IMG/VR virus record: IMGVR_UViG_3300001683_000055
Span: 1-27,351 of that record
DNA from: a virus
DNA length: 27,351 bases
Reading direction: 5' to 3' (one strand)
Shown here: positions 1-7,860 of the stretch, piece after piece
Layout: every line of letters begins with the position of its first letter
Numbering within the stretch: the stretch's first letter is position 1
The notes under the pieces: generated by a model
Told to the model about the DNA's origin: nothing
Database searches by the model: none
What the model saw: the letters and a program-made list of their open reading frames with translations, nothing else
Made by a program: the position numbers and the translations under genes

Positions 1-89
1 AAGGTAGTACTTCAATCAGAAATGATATAGGATTTCCAGATCACATCAAAAGAGTACTAGACCTTTATAAAATTATAGATATAATATAA
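1..89 (+). CDS. C-terminal end of an upstream virion gene (partial)
   Basis: The frame reading through positions 3-86 is open from the window edge to a TAA at 87-89. It encodes about 28 residues ending in FPDHIKRVLDLYKIIDII. The stop overlaps the ATG of the next gene as TAATG, the same junction used repeatedly downstream, which supports a real co-translated gene. By position (before the neck and tail terminator genes of a lambda-like order) it could be a head-completion or connector protein. Too little is visible to identify the family. Confidence 0.5.
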   Translation, partial: GSTSIRNDIGFPDHIKRVLDLYKIIDII

Positions 90-1699
90 TGTCATTAAAA
101 GCATTAAAAGACTGGGGGGGTGACATAACTATTATGTTAGGTAATGCTATTGTAGATCAATTACAAAATGCCTCTTTAATAACTTTAAAACTAACAAGAA
201 AAGGAATAGCTCAGTCTATGCATAGGACTTTAACAAGTCCTATGGTAAAGGTTAGAGGTACGATACCTACTGAAAAGCAGATCATTAATGCAGTCAAGAA
301 GTATGATAGTTTTATAGTAAAGGAATGTAAAAAAATTGTACCCTCTTATCCAGCTAATGTAAGCGGTAGCTTAACTACTGGATTATACATTGTACTTTGG
401 ACAGGATCAGGTAAAGGCTTAGCAATGACTGCAGGTGGAAAAAAATTAAAGACTTTTAGAGATGTTGAAAACTATGTTATAACTGAATTAAAAGAAGTAT
501 TTTTCTTAGTCTTAAGGAAACATTTTGGACCAGCAGGTTCTAATAAAAGTTATGAAAGTTCTTCTTCCAAAAGATTAAATGTAGACACACTCCAAACTAA
601 TAGAGTATCAGGAATAACTGCAGGTAAAGATAGCTGGAGACAAGAATTTAGTTTATCTCATAAACCTGGCAGTACAAGAGGTCAACAAGGAGCCGTTAGT
701 TTAAAAGAGCAAACAGCTCAAAAGGGGAGAGATGCACAGGATGAGGCAGACTTTGCCTTACCAGGTAAAGGAGACTTTCTTCAAAGTAAAGCAGACTTCT
801 ATACTTTTATGGAGAAACGACTTGCAAATTTTTTGACACCTGCTTTGAGATCAAGAATATCTAGTGTTAATAAACCTGTAACCTTAGGAGATGGTACACA
901 GATTAAAGTTCAAGGATTAACACATCTAGAAGTAGAATTTGACGATAGGTCATTTCAAGCTGCTGAAAACGCAGGATTTGATAAACCAAAATTCAAAGCA
1001 GAGTTAAATAAAATTTTAGCAAAAGAAGCAGAGAGACTTAGAACCAAATTAGGTAATTCAAGAGAATTTTCTGATGAATGGTGGAGATTAAGCGGGAGTC
1101 CAAGTAGAAAAGAAGTATGGGAATCTGCTACTACAGAACAAGTAATGAGAACTCTTACTAGAGGAAAGCATGTTAAAATAAAGAAGAAAACAAAATTAAA
1201 AAAACCTAAACAAGGAAAAGGAACAGCAAAAAAGAGTACAAAAGCTAAAGCACGAGTAACTACGAGAAAACGACCCAATAAATCATGGGGTAAAACTCCT
1301 GTAACCAAATCAGGTAGACCTGACATGCGTTATAAAGCAAATAAACAGGCATTTGGAAGAGGAGCTAATAGTCCAATAGCTTTAATGAGTTTATTACAAA
1401 AGGCACTTCCAATTGAATTAAGAAAAGAAATGACAGGAGCTTATCCTAAAGGTTTAGAATGGAGAACAGGTCGATTGGGTACAAGTGCAAGAATACAAAA
1501 TATACTTCCAATAGGTAATATGACAACAATTCAATATACTTATCAAAGAAATCCTTATGAAGTATTTGAACCAGGCTCAGGAAGTCCTTTAGCAAGTGCA
1601 ACAAGAGATCCACAAGCACTAATAGGTGGAACTATAAGAGAAATAGCTCAATCTATAATGGGCACAAAATTTGGTTTAATTAGAACTAAGAGAGTATAA
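89..1699 (+). CDS. Putative neck / tail-completion protein (position of lambda gpZ)
   Basis: This 536-residue protein has no sharp motif that I recognise. It lies immediately before the tail terminator gene, where lambda has gpZ and HK97-type phages have a gp10-like tail-completion protein. The C-terminal ~100 residues (about 440-536) have a compact alpha/beta look with a short segment YQRNPYEVFEPGSGSPLAS, reminiscent of small neck proteins. Residues about 360-405 are a lysine/arginine-rich low-complexity stretch, probably a flexible linker or a nucleic-acid-contacting segment. At 536 residues it is much longer than usual neck proteins, so it may be a fusion of an N-terminal domain (1-350) to a neck domain. 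The start ATG overlaps the preceding stop as TAATG with no strong ribosome binding site, suggesting translational coupling; the stop overlaps the next start in the same way. Virion role is inferred from context; the exact function is unsure. Confidence 0.55.
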   Translation: MSLKALKDWGGDITIMLGNAIVDQLQNASLITLKLTRKGIAQSMHRTLTSPMVKVRGTIPTEKQIINAVKKYDSFIVKECKKIVPSYPANVSGSLTTGLYIVLWTGSGKGLAMTAGGKKLKTFRDVENYVITELKEVFFLVLRKHFGPAGSNKSYESSSSKRLNVDTLQTNRVSGITAGKDSWRQEFSLSHKPGSTRGQQGAVSLKEQTAQKGRDAQDEADFALPGKGDFLQSKADFYTFMEKRLANFLTPALRSRISSVNKPVTLGDGTQIKVQGLTHLEVEFDDRSFQAAENAGFDKPKFKAELNKILAKEAERLRTKLGNSREFSDEWWRLSGSPSRKEVWESATTEQVMRTLTRGKHVKIKKKTKLKKPKQGKGTAKKSTKAKARVTTRKRPNKSWGKTPVTKSGRPDMRYKANKQAFGRGANSPIALMSLLQKALPIELRKEMTGAYPKGLEWRTGRLGTSARIQNILPIGNMTTIQYTYQRNPYEVFEPGSGSPLASATRDPQALIGGTIREIAQSIMGTKFGLIRTKRV

Positions 1700-2145
1700 T
1701 GGCAAGAAGCACATCAACAAGAAGATCACAAATTTTAGACGCTTTAGTTGTCAAATTTAAGAATATTGACGGCACAGGAGATTATAGAACTGATATTGCT
1801 GATCAAGTGTTCCCAACAATGAAGTTTTGGGACGAAATTAGCACTTACCCTGCAGTACATCTATCTGCGGGAACAGAAACAAGAGAATATTACGGAAGTA
1901 ATAATAGGTGGAGATTTTTAGTAATTACAATTCGAGCATATGTAAACCAAGAGGACCCAGTTGAGGCACTTTGTTTACTACTCGAAGATATAGAATACGT
2001 ACTGGATAACAATTTAAGTATTGCTTATTCAGATTCATACGGAAGCGCGAATACCGCACAGCAAACCATCATCAGTATTGATACTGATGAAGGAGTGTTA
2101 GCACCTCTCGGTATTGGTGAAATGATAATAGAGGTGCGATATTAG
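1699..2145 (+). CDS. Tail terminator protein (lambda gpU-like)
   Basis: A 148-residue protein with the size and make-up of siphovirus tail terminators, which form a hexameric ring that caps the tube once it reaches tape-measure length and provides the head-joining surface. The N-terminal helix (RRSQILDALVVKFKNI) is followed by a target-side segment containing TYPAVHLSAGTETREYYG, then a beta strand RWRFLVITIRAYV and the helix VEALCLLLEDIEYVLDNN, ending in the strand GEMIIEVRY. This helix-strand-helix order is typical of the family. It overlaps the upstream gene by one base (TAATG at 1697-1701) and precedes the tube gene by 62 nt. Call rests on recalled family appearance plus exact synteny with lambda U-V. 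Confidence 0.75.
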   Translation: MARSTSTRRSQILDALVVKFKNIDGTGDYRTDIADQVFPTMKFWDEISTYPAVHLSAGTETREYYGSNNRWRFLVITIRAYVNQEDPVEALCLLLEDIEYVLDNNLSIAYSDSYGSANTAQQTIISIDTDEGVLAPLGIGEMIIEVRY

Positions 2146-2187
2146 AAAACGGGATGTTGAAGCAAAAGCGTAAATATTCCCCTTTTC
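2145..2187 (+). repeat. Imperfect inverted repeat in the gap before the tail tube gene
   Basis: The arms GAAAACGGGA (2145-2154) and TCCCCTTTTC (2178-2187) pair over 10 bp with one C-C mismatch, leaving a 23-nt loop. It sits in the only sizeable gap among the first genes, directly before the strongly translated tube gene. It could be a weak terminator, an mRNA-processing or stabilising hairpin, or chance. No consensus promoter is seen here. Confidence 0.35.
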
Positions 2188-2196
2188 AAGCCAAAT

Positions 2197-2201
2197 AGGA
2201 G
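2197..2201 (+). promoter_or_regulatory. Strong ribosome binding site of the tail tube gene
   Basis: AGGAG lies 6 nt before the ATG at 2208. It contrasts with the neighbouring genes, whose starts overlap the previous stop and lack a good site. This fits the need for many copies of tube protein relative to the terminator and neck proteins. Confidence 0.6.
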
Positions 2202-2207
2202 ACTATA

Positions 2208-3389
2208 ATGGCAACAAAACTATATTTTAGCAGAGATACGAAAGTATTTGCACATGTACCAATGGCAGCAGCCGGTACTTTAAATATGTATTATGACTTA
2301 CCCGTCTTAGACGGTTTTTCGTTTTCTCAAGCAACAAATACTAGTGAAATTATGTTAAATGAGGCACAGAGTGCCACAGGCGTAAGTAGAAGAGGTCGTG
2401 CAATGTTTAACGACTCATATGCACCAGTTGAGTGGAGTTTCTCCACTTATATGATGCCCTACACTTCTGCAGGAGGTACTCAAGGTACTTCAGGAATAGG
2501 CGATGCAACAGATGGAGACCACAGAGAAGTTTCAGAAGCTATGTGGGCTATGTTCTTTGGACAAACTGTCAATGCAGGGCTAGTTTCAGATGCAACTGAC
2601 TTAGACATAGTACAAACTGGAGCTAATAAAGCTACAGTAGGTGTATTTGACCTTTACTTTGTACTAGGAGCATCTCAATCTGCAACTGCGTATAATTATA
2701 CGACAGGAGTCACTTCAGCACTTCAGATGGTTTATAAAATCTCTGATTGTTCTGTTGGAGAAGCATCATTTGATTTTGATCTTGATGGAATTGCTACTGT
2801 AAATTGGTCTGGAAACGGAAAATTAATTACAGAGCACGCGGGTCTTAATGCAACAAGTACAAGCATTTATGAAGGTGTAACTAATACTTCTGGTTTCATA
2901 AGAAACAGAGTATCTGATTTAGAAATGACCGGAGATTCTGGTGGAGGAGCTGGGGGTGGTACTGATGTAACTTATGTTACTACCTTAACAGGTGGTAATA
3001 TTACTATGAGTAATAACCTTACTTATCTGACTCCAGAAACTCTAGGGGTTGTTAATCAACCATTAGGACATGTTACAGGTAGCAAATCAATTGGAGGAAA
3101 CTTCACTTGCTATCTAGATAACCAAAGTGCTACTTCAAGTGCAGAACTCTTTGAAGATTTAGTAGAAGCAACTACTGATATTCAAAACTCATTTAGTTTG
3201 ACTTTTGATATTGGAGCAAGTACAATACCGTATGTAAAAATACGAATGCCACAATGTCATTTAGAAGTACCTTCTCATTCAATTGAAGAAGTAATTTCAA
3301 TGGAAACTAATTTCCACGCGTTACCAAGCGATTTCGATTCAACAGACGAAATAGATCTTTTCACATTTTTTGGAAAAGATGTTGCTTAA
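2208..3389 (+). CDS. Major tail tube protein, probably two fused tube domains
   Basis: This 393-residue protein lies between tail terminator and tail chaperone genes, the place of lambda gpV. It should polymerise as stacked rings around the tape measure and form the DNA conduit. The chain appears bipartite: an N-terminal half (1-215), a glycine-rich joint (residues about 243-250, GDSGGGAGGG), and a second half. Each half holds a similar strand with a cysteine (KISDCSVGEASFDFD around C181; RMPQCHLEVPSHSIE around C350) and an earlier element with an SFSTY- or NFTCY-type strand. It is longer than lambda gpV (about 246 residues). Phage T5 pb6 is a known fused two-domain tube protein forming trimeric rings, and the same solution is inferred here. 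It has its own ribosome binding site, a gap in front and a strong terminator behind, as expected for an abundant protein. Confidence 0.8.
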   Translation: MATKLYFSRDTKVFAHVPMAAAGTLNMYYDLPVLDGFSFSQATNTSEIMLNEAQSATGVSRRGRAMFNDSYAPVEWSFSTYMMPYTSAGGTQGTSGIGDATDGDHREVSEAMWAMFFGQTVNAGLVSDATDLDIVQTGANKATVGVFDLYFVLGASQSATAYNYTTGVTSALQMVYKISDCSVGEASFDFDLDGIATVNWSGNGKLITEHAGLNATSTSIYEGVTNTSGFIRNRVSDLEMTGDSGGGAGGGTDVTYVTTLTGGNITMSNNLTYLTPETLGVVNQPLGHVTGSKSIGGNFTCYLDNQSATSSAELFEDLVEATTDIQNSFSLTFDIGASTIPYVKIRMPQCHLEVPSHSIEEVISMETNFHALPSDFDSTDEIDLFTFFGKDVA

Positions 3390-3402
3390 CGCATAACTAG
3401 GT

Positions 3403-3434
3403 TGTTAGGGCGGTACGCCGCCCTAGCATTTTTT
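3403..3434 (+). terminator. Rho-independent terminator after the tail tube gene
   Basis: A perfect 8-bp stem TAGGGCGG (3406-3413) / CCGCCCTA (3418-3425) closes a TACG loop. Three more pairs (3403-3405 with 3426-3428, one a T-G wobble) extend it to 11 bp, and six T follow at 3429-3434. It begins 14 nt after the tube stop codon. In an AT-rich genome a GC-rich stem with a T-run is a strong signal. No promoter consensus is seen between it and the next gene, so it probably attenuates read-through rather than stopping it. Confidence 0.88.
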
Positions 3435-3462
3435 AACAAACAAACAATAGGAAACAACCAGC

Positions 3463-3909
3463 ATGAACGAACCAAACCCAGCAACACAGACAACACAACC
3501 TGTATCGCTAGCTACACTACTTACACCCAGTAAGACAGTTTCTGTAGACTATCCTGAATTCGAAGGATTTGAAGTTAAATTAACATATCTCGCTAGAGAA
3601 GAGTTATTAAAACTTAGAAATAGAACTTTAAAACAGAAATTTAATAAAAAAACTCGTGCATTTGAAGAAACAATGGACGATGATTTATTTCTTACTGAGT
3701 ATGTAAAAGCTGTGATAAAAGGTTGGAAAGGTTTAAAATACGAATATGTATCTAAATTACTTTTAATTGATACTAGTAGTATAGACCTTCAAGATGAGTT
3801 ACGATTTACTATAGAAAATGCAGAATTACTTATGAAAAATTCTGCCGATTTTGATACTTGGGTAACAGAAGTAGTAGGTGATCTTGAAAATTTTACCAAC
3901 GACAAGTAG
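3463..3909 (+). CDS. Tail assembly chaperone G (lambda gpG-like)
   Basis: A 148-residue, charged, mostly helical protein preceding the tape measure gene. Its length matches lambda gpG (140 residues). Such proteins coat the tape measure and recruit tube subunits; they are absent from the finished virion. Residues 1-25 are a flexible T/Q/P-rich tail, followed by a beta-rich segment (SVDYPEFEGFEVKLTYLARE) and helices. The terminal codons carry the heptamer A AAT TTT (3888-3894) in the zero frame, allowing a fraction of ribosomes to shift -1 into the T frame before the TAG at 3907-3909. A ribosome binding site AGGAAA lies 8-14 nt before the ATG. Identification rests on position, size, and the frameshift architecture, which is diagnostic for this family. 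Confidence 0.88.
   Translation: MNEPNPATQTTQPVSLATLLTPSKTVSVDYPEFEGFEVKLTYLAREELLKLRNRTLKQKFNKKTRAFEETMDDDLFLTEYVKAVIKGWKGLKYEYVSKLLLIDTSSIDLQDELRFTIENAELLMKNSADFDTWVTEVVGDLENFTNDK
3888..3894 (+). other. Programmed -1 ribosomal frameshift site (A AAT TTT)
   Basis: The heptamer AAATTTT fits X XXY YYZ exactly in the G frame (gaA AAT TTT acc). In the -1 frame the last stop upstream is TGA at 3885-3887, immediately before the heptamer, while the zero-frame stop is TAG at 3907-3909. The shift can therefore happen only in this 20-nt window, and it yields one continuous product. I see no obvious strong stem just downstream; lambda G-GT also works largely through its slippery sequence. Confidence 0.92.
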
Positions 3910-4325
3910 ATTATATACTACATCTACTTGAGAAACAGATAAATGGACTTCCATATAAAAATATAGATGAATACTATAAAATTATGGAAAATATGGGTAA
4001 AGACCCCAATCCTGATACTGTAAAACTAATTGAAGGAACTATATTTCCCCTAGAAGTAGCCTACGCTCAAGAAATTCATACCCTTTTACCAGATAGTTGG
4101 GACGGAGCAGGAGGAAACTACCTAGGAAAAGATTGGAGTGCTTTAGGAGCTTTATTAAAAGCAATAAAAATTGAAGAACCTCAATATGTTATTCTTTTTT
4201 TAAGAATGATAGATAGTTTTACAACTAGAAAAATGAACGAAGATATAGAAAAAAATAGAAAACGAAGAGACTTACAGTCTAAGGCCCCAACAGGGCAAAG
4301 TAAAGGTATAGAAGTACATGGCTAA
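3894..4325 (+). CDS. T domain of tail assembly chaperone GT (made by -1 frameshift)
   Basis: The -1 frame is open from the slippery site to TAA at 4323-4325. Joined to the first 144 residues of G, it gives a GT fusion of about 287 residues, close to lambda gpGT (279). The segment after the shift begins YQRQVDYILHLLEKQINGLP. An internal ATG at 3984 would give a 113-residue protein, but it lacks a ribosome binding site and lies well inside the open frame, so independent initiation is unlikely. In lambda the T part binds tube subunits while the G part binds the tape measure; a correct G:GT ratio is essential for tail assembly. The end overlaps the tape measure start at 4318 by 8 nt, so translation is probably coupled. 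Confidence 0.88.
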   Translation, partial: YQRQVDYILHLLEKQINGLPYKNIDEYYKIMENMGKDPNPDTVKLIEGTIFPLEVAYAQEIHTLLPDSWDGAGGNYLGKDWSALGALLKAIKIEEPQYVILFLRMIDSFTTRKMNEDIEKNRKRRDLQSKAPTGQSKGIEVHG

Positions 4326-7300
4326 AAATAAAGTCAACATAGATGTCGATATTGATGATAAAGGCGACCTGAAAAAGCTTGGAAGAAATGCTAAAGATGC
4401 AGGTAAAAACTTAGAAAAGGGAGCTAAAGGTGCTCACTCTATGGATAGACGAACTAGAGGAGCTGCCGCAATGTCCTCTAGTGCTACTAAAAATTTCTCT
4501 AAGATGTCTCAAGGGATATCTGGAGGACTTGTTCCTGCCTACGCTACTTTAGCGGCTTCATTATTTGCTATAGATGCAGCATTTAGGGCACTTAAACGTG
4601 CTTCTGACCTTCGTGTACAACGAGCAGGTATGGAAGCTTATGCAGCAACAACAGGTATTGCACTTAAATCTATAGCAAAAGACCTTCAGGCAGCTACAGG
4701 CTATCAACTAGACTTTAAAGAAGCAGCAGAATCAGCTTCAATTGCTATATCAGCAGGATTCTCTGCAGATCAAGTAACTCAGATTGGTAAAGCAGCAAAA
4801 ATGGCCTCTATAGCACTTGGTAGAGATTTTGCTGACTCATATCAAAGATTATTAAAAGGTATAACAAAAGCTGAACCCGAACTTTTAGATGAATTAGGTA
4901 TTATACTTAGACTAGAAAAAGCAACAAAGGTTTATGCTGCAACTATTGGTAAAACAGCACAAGATTTAACAGCTTATGAAAGACAACAAGCTGTATTTAA
5001 TGAAGTTATAGACCAAGTAGCCGATAAGTATGCTGCAGTAGGTGACTCAATACCTGTTAGTGTAATGGGACAATTAGGGGCAAAAATGACTGATTTAACA
5101 GATACTTTTTTAACAGGAATTGCTCCAATAGCAGAATTCTTCGGAAGTGTATTAGTAAATAGTACTACAGCAGCAGTAGCAGCTTTAGGTATTTTTGCAG
5201 CTTCTATACTTAAAAATGTTATTCCACCTTTAGATCAAATGATGATAAAAGCTAAAGCAGCATGGTCAGCTGCAAAAGGACAAGGAAAAGCGGCATGGGG
5301 ATCAATGAAAGGTATTGGATCGGAATTTGGTAATGCAAAAAGAATAATGACAGGTACTTCAAAAAAAGGATTATCAGGTGCTCAAGCTATGGCTAAAGGT
5401 GGTATGAAAGGAGCAAAAGGAGCAGGATTAGAATCTTTACGAAAAGGTGGAGGTTTAACTAAAGGACAATTAGCTGGACTTAAAAAATCATTAAAGCATG
5501 CAGAAGCCCAATGGAAACAACATGGAGCAATAGTTAGTGGTAATCTAGCAGGAATGAATATAAAGAATGTAAAAAGTATGCAAGCTTCTTTAGTTATGAT
5601 GGAAGCTTCACACATAAAGTTCTTTGCAGCCGTAAAAGTAGGATATAAAGCTTTAGCAACTACAGCAGTATTAGCTTTTAGAACTATAAGAGCTGCATGG
5701 AAAGCAACTGCTGCTTCTATGAGAGTTGTAGCGGCTGGATTAGGAGCTGCATTAAATAAAGCTTTAGGTATCATTGGGTGGATCGGTATGATAGTAATGG
5801 CTAAAGATATATTTGCAGATATGGCAAATAGTTGGGACAAAATTTTAAAGAGTATCGGAGGCATGATACAAAAAGTAGGAGAGTGGATTAAAAATCTTGC
5901 TAGGCATTTTGCTCCTGATTCTATCATTGGTAGATTTATGAAATGGGCAGGTGAAAGGATATCAGCAGGAGGTGTGATAGTAATAGAACATGGACAAAGG
6001 CTGGAAGAGAAGTTGGAAGCAAAGAGACGACAGGTGGCATTTGCTGGCCAAGCTGAACTTGCTGCAAAAAATTTCATAGATAGAACTGCTGAAGTAGTAC
6101 AACAGCAAGTAAACTGGGAAGGACTGGAAGGAACAGAGGGCTTTAGCAAGAGAGCTGCTGAAACTCAAATGTTAGCAAGTACCGGTGGTTTACAAGATTT
6201 TGCTAATATGTGGGCATTAGAAAAAAAGAGAGTAGAATATGGAACAACAGCAGGTAGAGAAGGAGCTCCTGATGTATCTAAATATAGTGCTACTGAAAGG
6301 GAACAAATAAAATCAGGTTTGGCCATAGAGGCAGATAAAGATTTAGAGTATGAGAACAAATTAAGGTTAAGAGAGAAATACTTGATAGAGGAAGAAGGTT
6401 TATTGCAGCGCTTCGCTGCGAGGAGGGCAAAAGAGGAGATAAAGGAGCACATTACCCTCGACCCGAAACTGAGAGGAGAAGAAAGGACTCAAATAATTGC
6501 AGAGGATGAATTTAAGAGCATGACAGACTCTTTAAACGTTAGTACACCAGCACTAATAGCCCATTACAAACATCTAGGAAAAACAGATGAAGGATATACT
6601 AAAGTGGCTGAAGCTATAGAGGCGGGAAAATGGAAAGAGGCTAAAGATGGAATAGTAAAGTTAACAAATCAATACGGAAGTCATGTTCAAGCATTAAAAG
6701 ACATGAAATCTGCAGAAGAAGGCAGAAATAAAAGAATAGCAGAATACATAACAAAAACACAAGAGTTAGGTAAATATGGACAGGAAGTAAAAACCTTGGC
6801 CAAGTCTATGCTGGAACTAACAGGTCAATTTGATGAAACAGTTGATTTAGAGAAATTTAGAGAATTTTATGGTGAGGCAGCAGTAGGTAAAATTACAAAA
6901 TTAGCAGATGCACAAGCCTATGCAACTGCACGGTATCTAGAACAATTAGAGGCAGTTGAAAAATTAAGAAATGCAAAAACAAGTTTAGCACATGCAGAAT
7001 TAGCAGTAGCAGAGGCATCAGGTGGAGCAGCTTTATTCAGGAGCTTAGCTGCAGAAAAAATGAATCTACTAAATATAGAAATAGCTTATTTAGAATTTAA
7101 AAGAACTGAAACAGCTAATAGACAAATACATCTAGATGCAGTAGCTAAACTAGAAATGGATGTTGCTACACGTTTGAAGGAGGGTGGTGTGGCAATGACT
7201 GAGGAGGAAGCATTATCCATAAAAATAGATAGAGATAAAATAAAGAGAATTAATACGTTAATTGAGGCAAAAAGAGTTGGCTGGGAGACAGAAAAAGTGT

Positions 7301-7860
7301 TAATAACTGATATGGGTAAATTAAGACAGTCATTTAAAGAAAGTTTTGTAGATGGTATCTCAAAAGGCATAGAAGGTCTTATAAATGGAACTAAATCGCT
7401 AAAAGAAGCGTTTGCTGATATGGCTAAAGGCATACTTGCTAGTATGGCAAAAGTACTAGCTCAAATGATGACTGAAAAGTTACTTAAAAATGCCTTTGGA
7501 GGTTTTTTCGCAACAGGTAGATCAGGAGGCGTATTTAGTCCCCCAGGCTATAGATCATTTCAAGGCGGAGGAATATCAACAGGTAATTCAGGTCCAGGAT
7601 ATCTAGCGAAACTACATGGTACAGAGGCGGTAGTTCCTTTAGGAAATGATAGAAGTATTCCTGTTACAATGAAAGGTGGAGTAGGAAATACAAATAATAC
7701 AAGTGTTACAGTAAATGTAGCAGAAGGTGGAGCAAGTTCAGAGGTTACAGGAGAAAGTAGAGGAGCACTGTTAGGAAATGTAATTGCTAATGCAATAGAA
7801 GAAAGATTACAAGATGAACAAAGACCAGGCGGAATACTATATAGACCAGGAGGCGGATAA
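4318..7860 (+). CDS. Tail tape measure protein (lambda gpH-like)
   Basis: This 1180-residue protein is the longest before the tip genes and directly follows the G/GT chaperone. It sets tail length and is ejected ahead of DNA, where it may help cross the envelope. Residues 1-60 are charged and glycine/alanine-rich. Two hydrophobic segments, at about 282-305 (AAVAALGIFAASILKNVI) and 481-500 (ALGIIGWIGMIVMAKDIF), could act in membrane penetration. Residues about 560-1060 are highly charged, helical and coiled-coil-like. The C-terminus has the glycine-rich region and HGTEAVVPLGND (about 1100-1111) typical of tape measures. At about 1.5 angstrom per residue the predicted tail is near 175 nm. A short GC-richer stretch with a 6-bp hairpin lies at 6405-6419. 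The stop overlaps the next ATG as TAATG. Confidence 0.93.
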   Translation: MAKNKVNIDVDIDDKGDLKKLGRNAKDAGKNLEKGAKGAHSMDRRTRGAAAMSSSATKNFSKMSQGISGGLVPAYATLAASLFAIDAAFRALKRASDLRVQRAGMEAYAATTGIALKSIAKDLQAATGYQLDFKEAAESASIAISAGFSADQVTQIGKAAKMASIALGRDFADSYQRLLKGITKAEPELLDELGIILRLEKATKVYAATIGKTAQDLTAYERQQAVFNEVIDQVADKYAAVGDSIPVSVMGQLGAKMTDLTDTFLTGIAPIAEFFGSVLVNSTTAAVAALGIFAASILKNVIPPLDQMMIKAKAAWSAAKGQGKAAWGSMKGIGSEFGNAKRIMTGTSKKGLSGAQAMAKGGMKGAKGAGLESLRKGGGLTKGQLAGLKKSLKHAEAQWKQHGAIVSGNLAGMNIKNVKSMQASLVMMEASHIKFFAAVKVGYKALATTAVLAFRTIRAAWKATAASMRVVAAGLGAALNKALGIIGWIGMIVMAKDIFADMANSWDKILKSIGGMIQKVGEWIKNLARHFAPDSIIGRFMKWAGERISAGGVIVIEHGQRLEEKLEAKRRQVAFAGQAELAAKNFIDRTAEVVQQQVNWEGLEGTEGFSKRAAETQMLASTGGLQDFANMWALEKKRVEYGTTAGREGAPDVSKYSATEREQIKSGLAIEADKDLEYENKLRLREKYLIEEEGLLQRFAARRAKEEIKEHITLDPKLRGEERTQIIAEDEFKSMTDSLNVSTPALIAHYKHLGKTDEGYTKVAEAIEAGKWKEAKDGIVKLTNQYGSHVQALKDMKSAEEGRNKRIAEYITKTQELGKYGQEVKTLAKSMLELTGQFDETVDLEKFREFYGEAAVGKITKLADAQAYATARYLEQLEAVEKLRNAKTSLAHAELAVAEASGGAALFRSLAAEKMNLLNIEIAYLEFKRTETANRQIHLDAVAKLEMDVATRLKEGGVAMTEEEALSIKIDRDKIKRINTLIEAKRVGWETEKVLITDMGKLRQSFKESFVDGISKGIEGLINGTKSLKEAFADMAKGILASMAKVLAQMMTEKLLKNAFGGFFATGRSGGVFSPPGYRSFQGGGISTGNSGPGYLAKLHGTEAVVPLGNDRSIPVTMKGGVGNTNNTSVTVNVAEGGASSEVTGESRGALLGNVIANAIEERLQDEQRPGGILYRPGGG
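6405..6419. repeat. GC-rich palindrome inside the tape measure gene
   Basis: GCAGCG (6405-6410) and CGCTGC (6414-6419) form a 6-bp stem around CTT, inside codons for LLQRFAARR. The surrounding codons up to about 6480 use more G and C in third positions (ctc gac ccg, ctg) than the rest of the gene. It may be a recombination scar, a translational pause or chance. Confidence 0.45.

Noticed and set aside
834-862. TTGACA in the first gene as an internal promoter
   Set aside because: After a 17-nt spacer the -10 place reads AATATC, a poor match, and it lies within a coding region; likely chance.
3984-4325. Independent 113-residue gene starting at ATG 3984
   Set aside because: The frame is open back to the slippery heptamer, there is no ribosome binding site, and the GT fusion explains it fully.
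5382-6149. Minus-strand open frame of 255 codons within the tape measure gene
   Set aside because: It lies entirely opposite a well-supported gene, has no ribosome binding site or family resemblance, and no other minus-strand gene exists in the window. Minus-strand frames opposite the fibre genes (for example 20099-20578 and 22632-23189) are rejected for the same reason.
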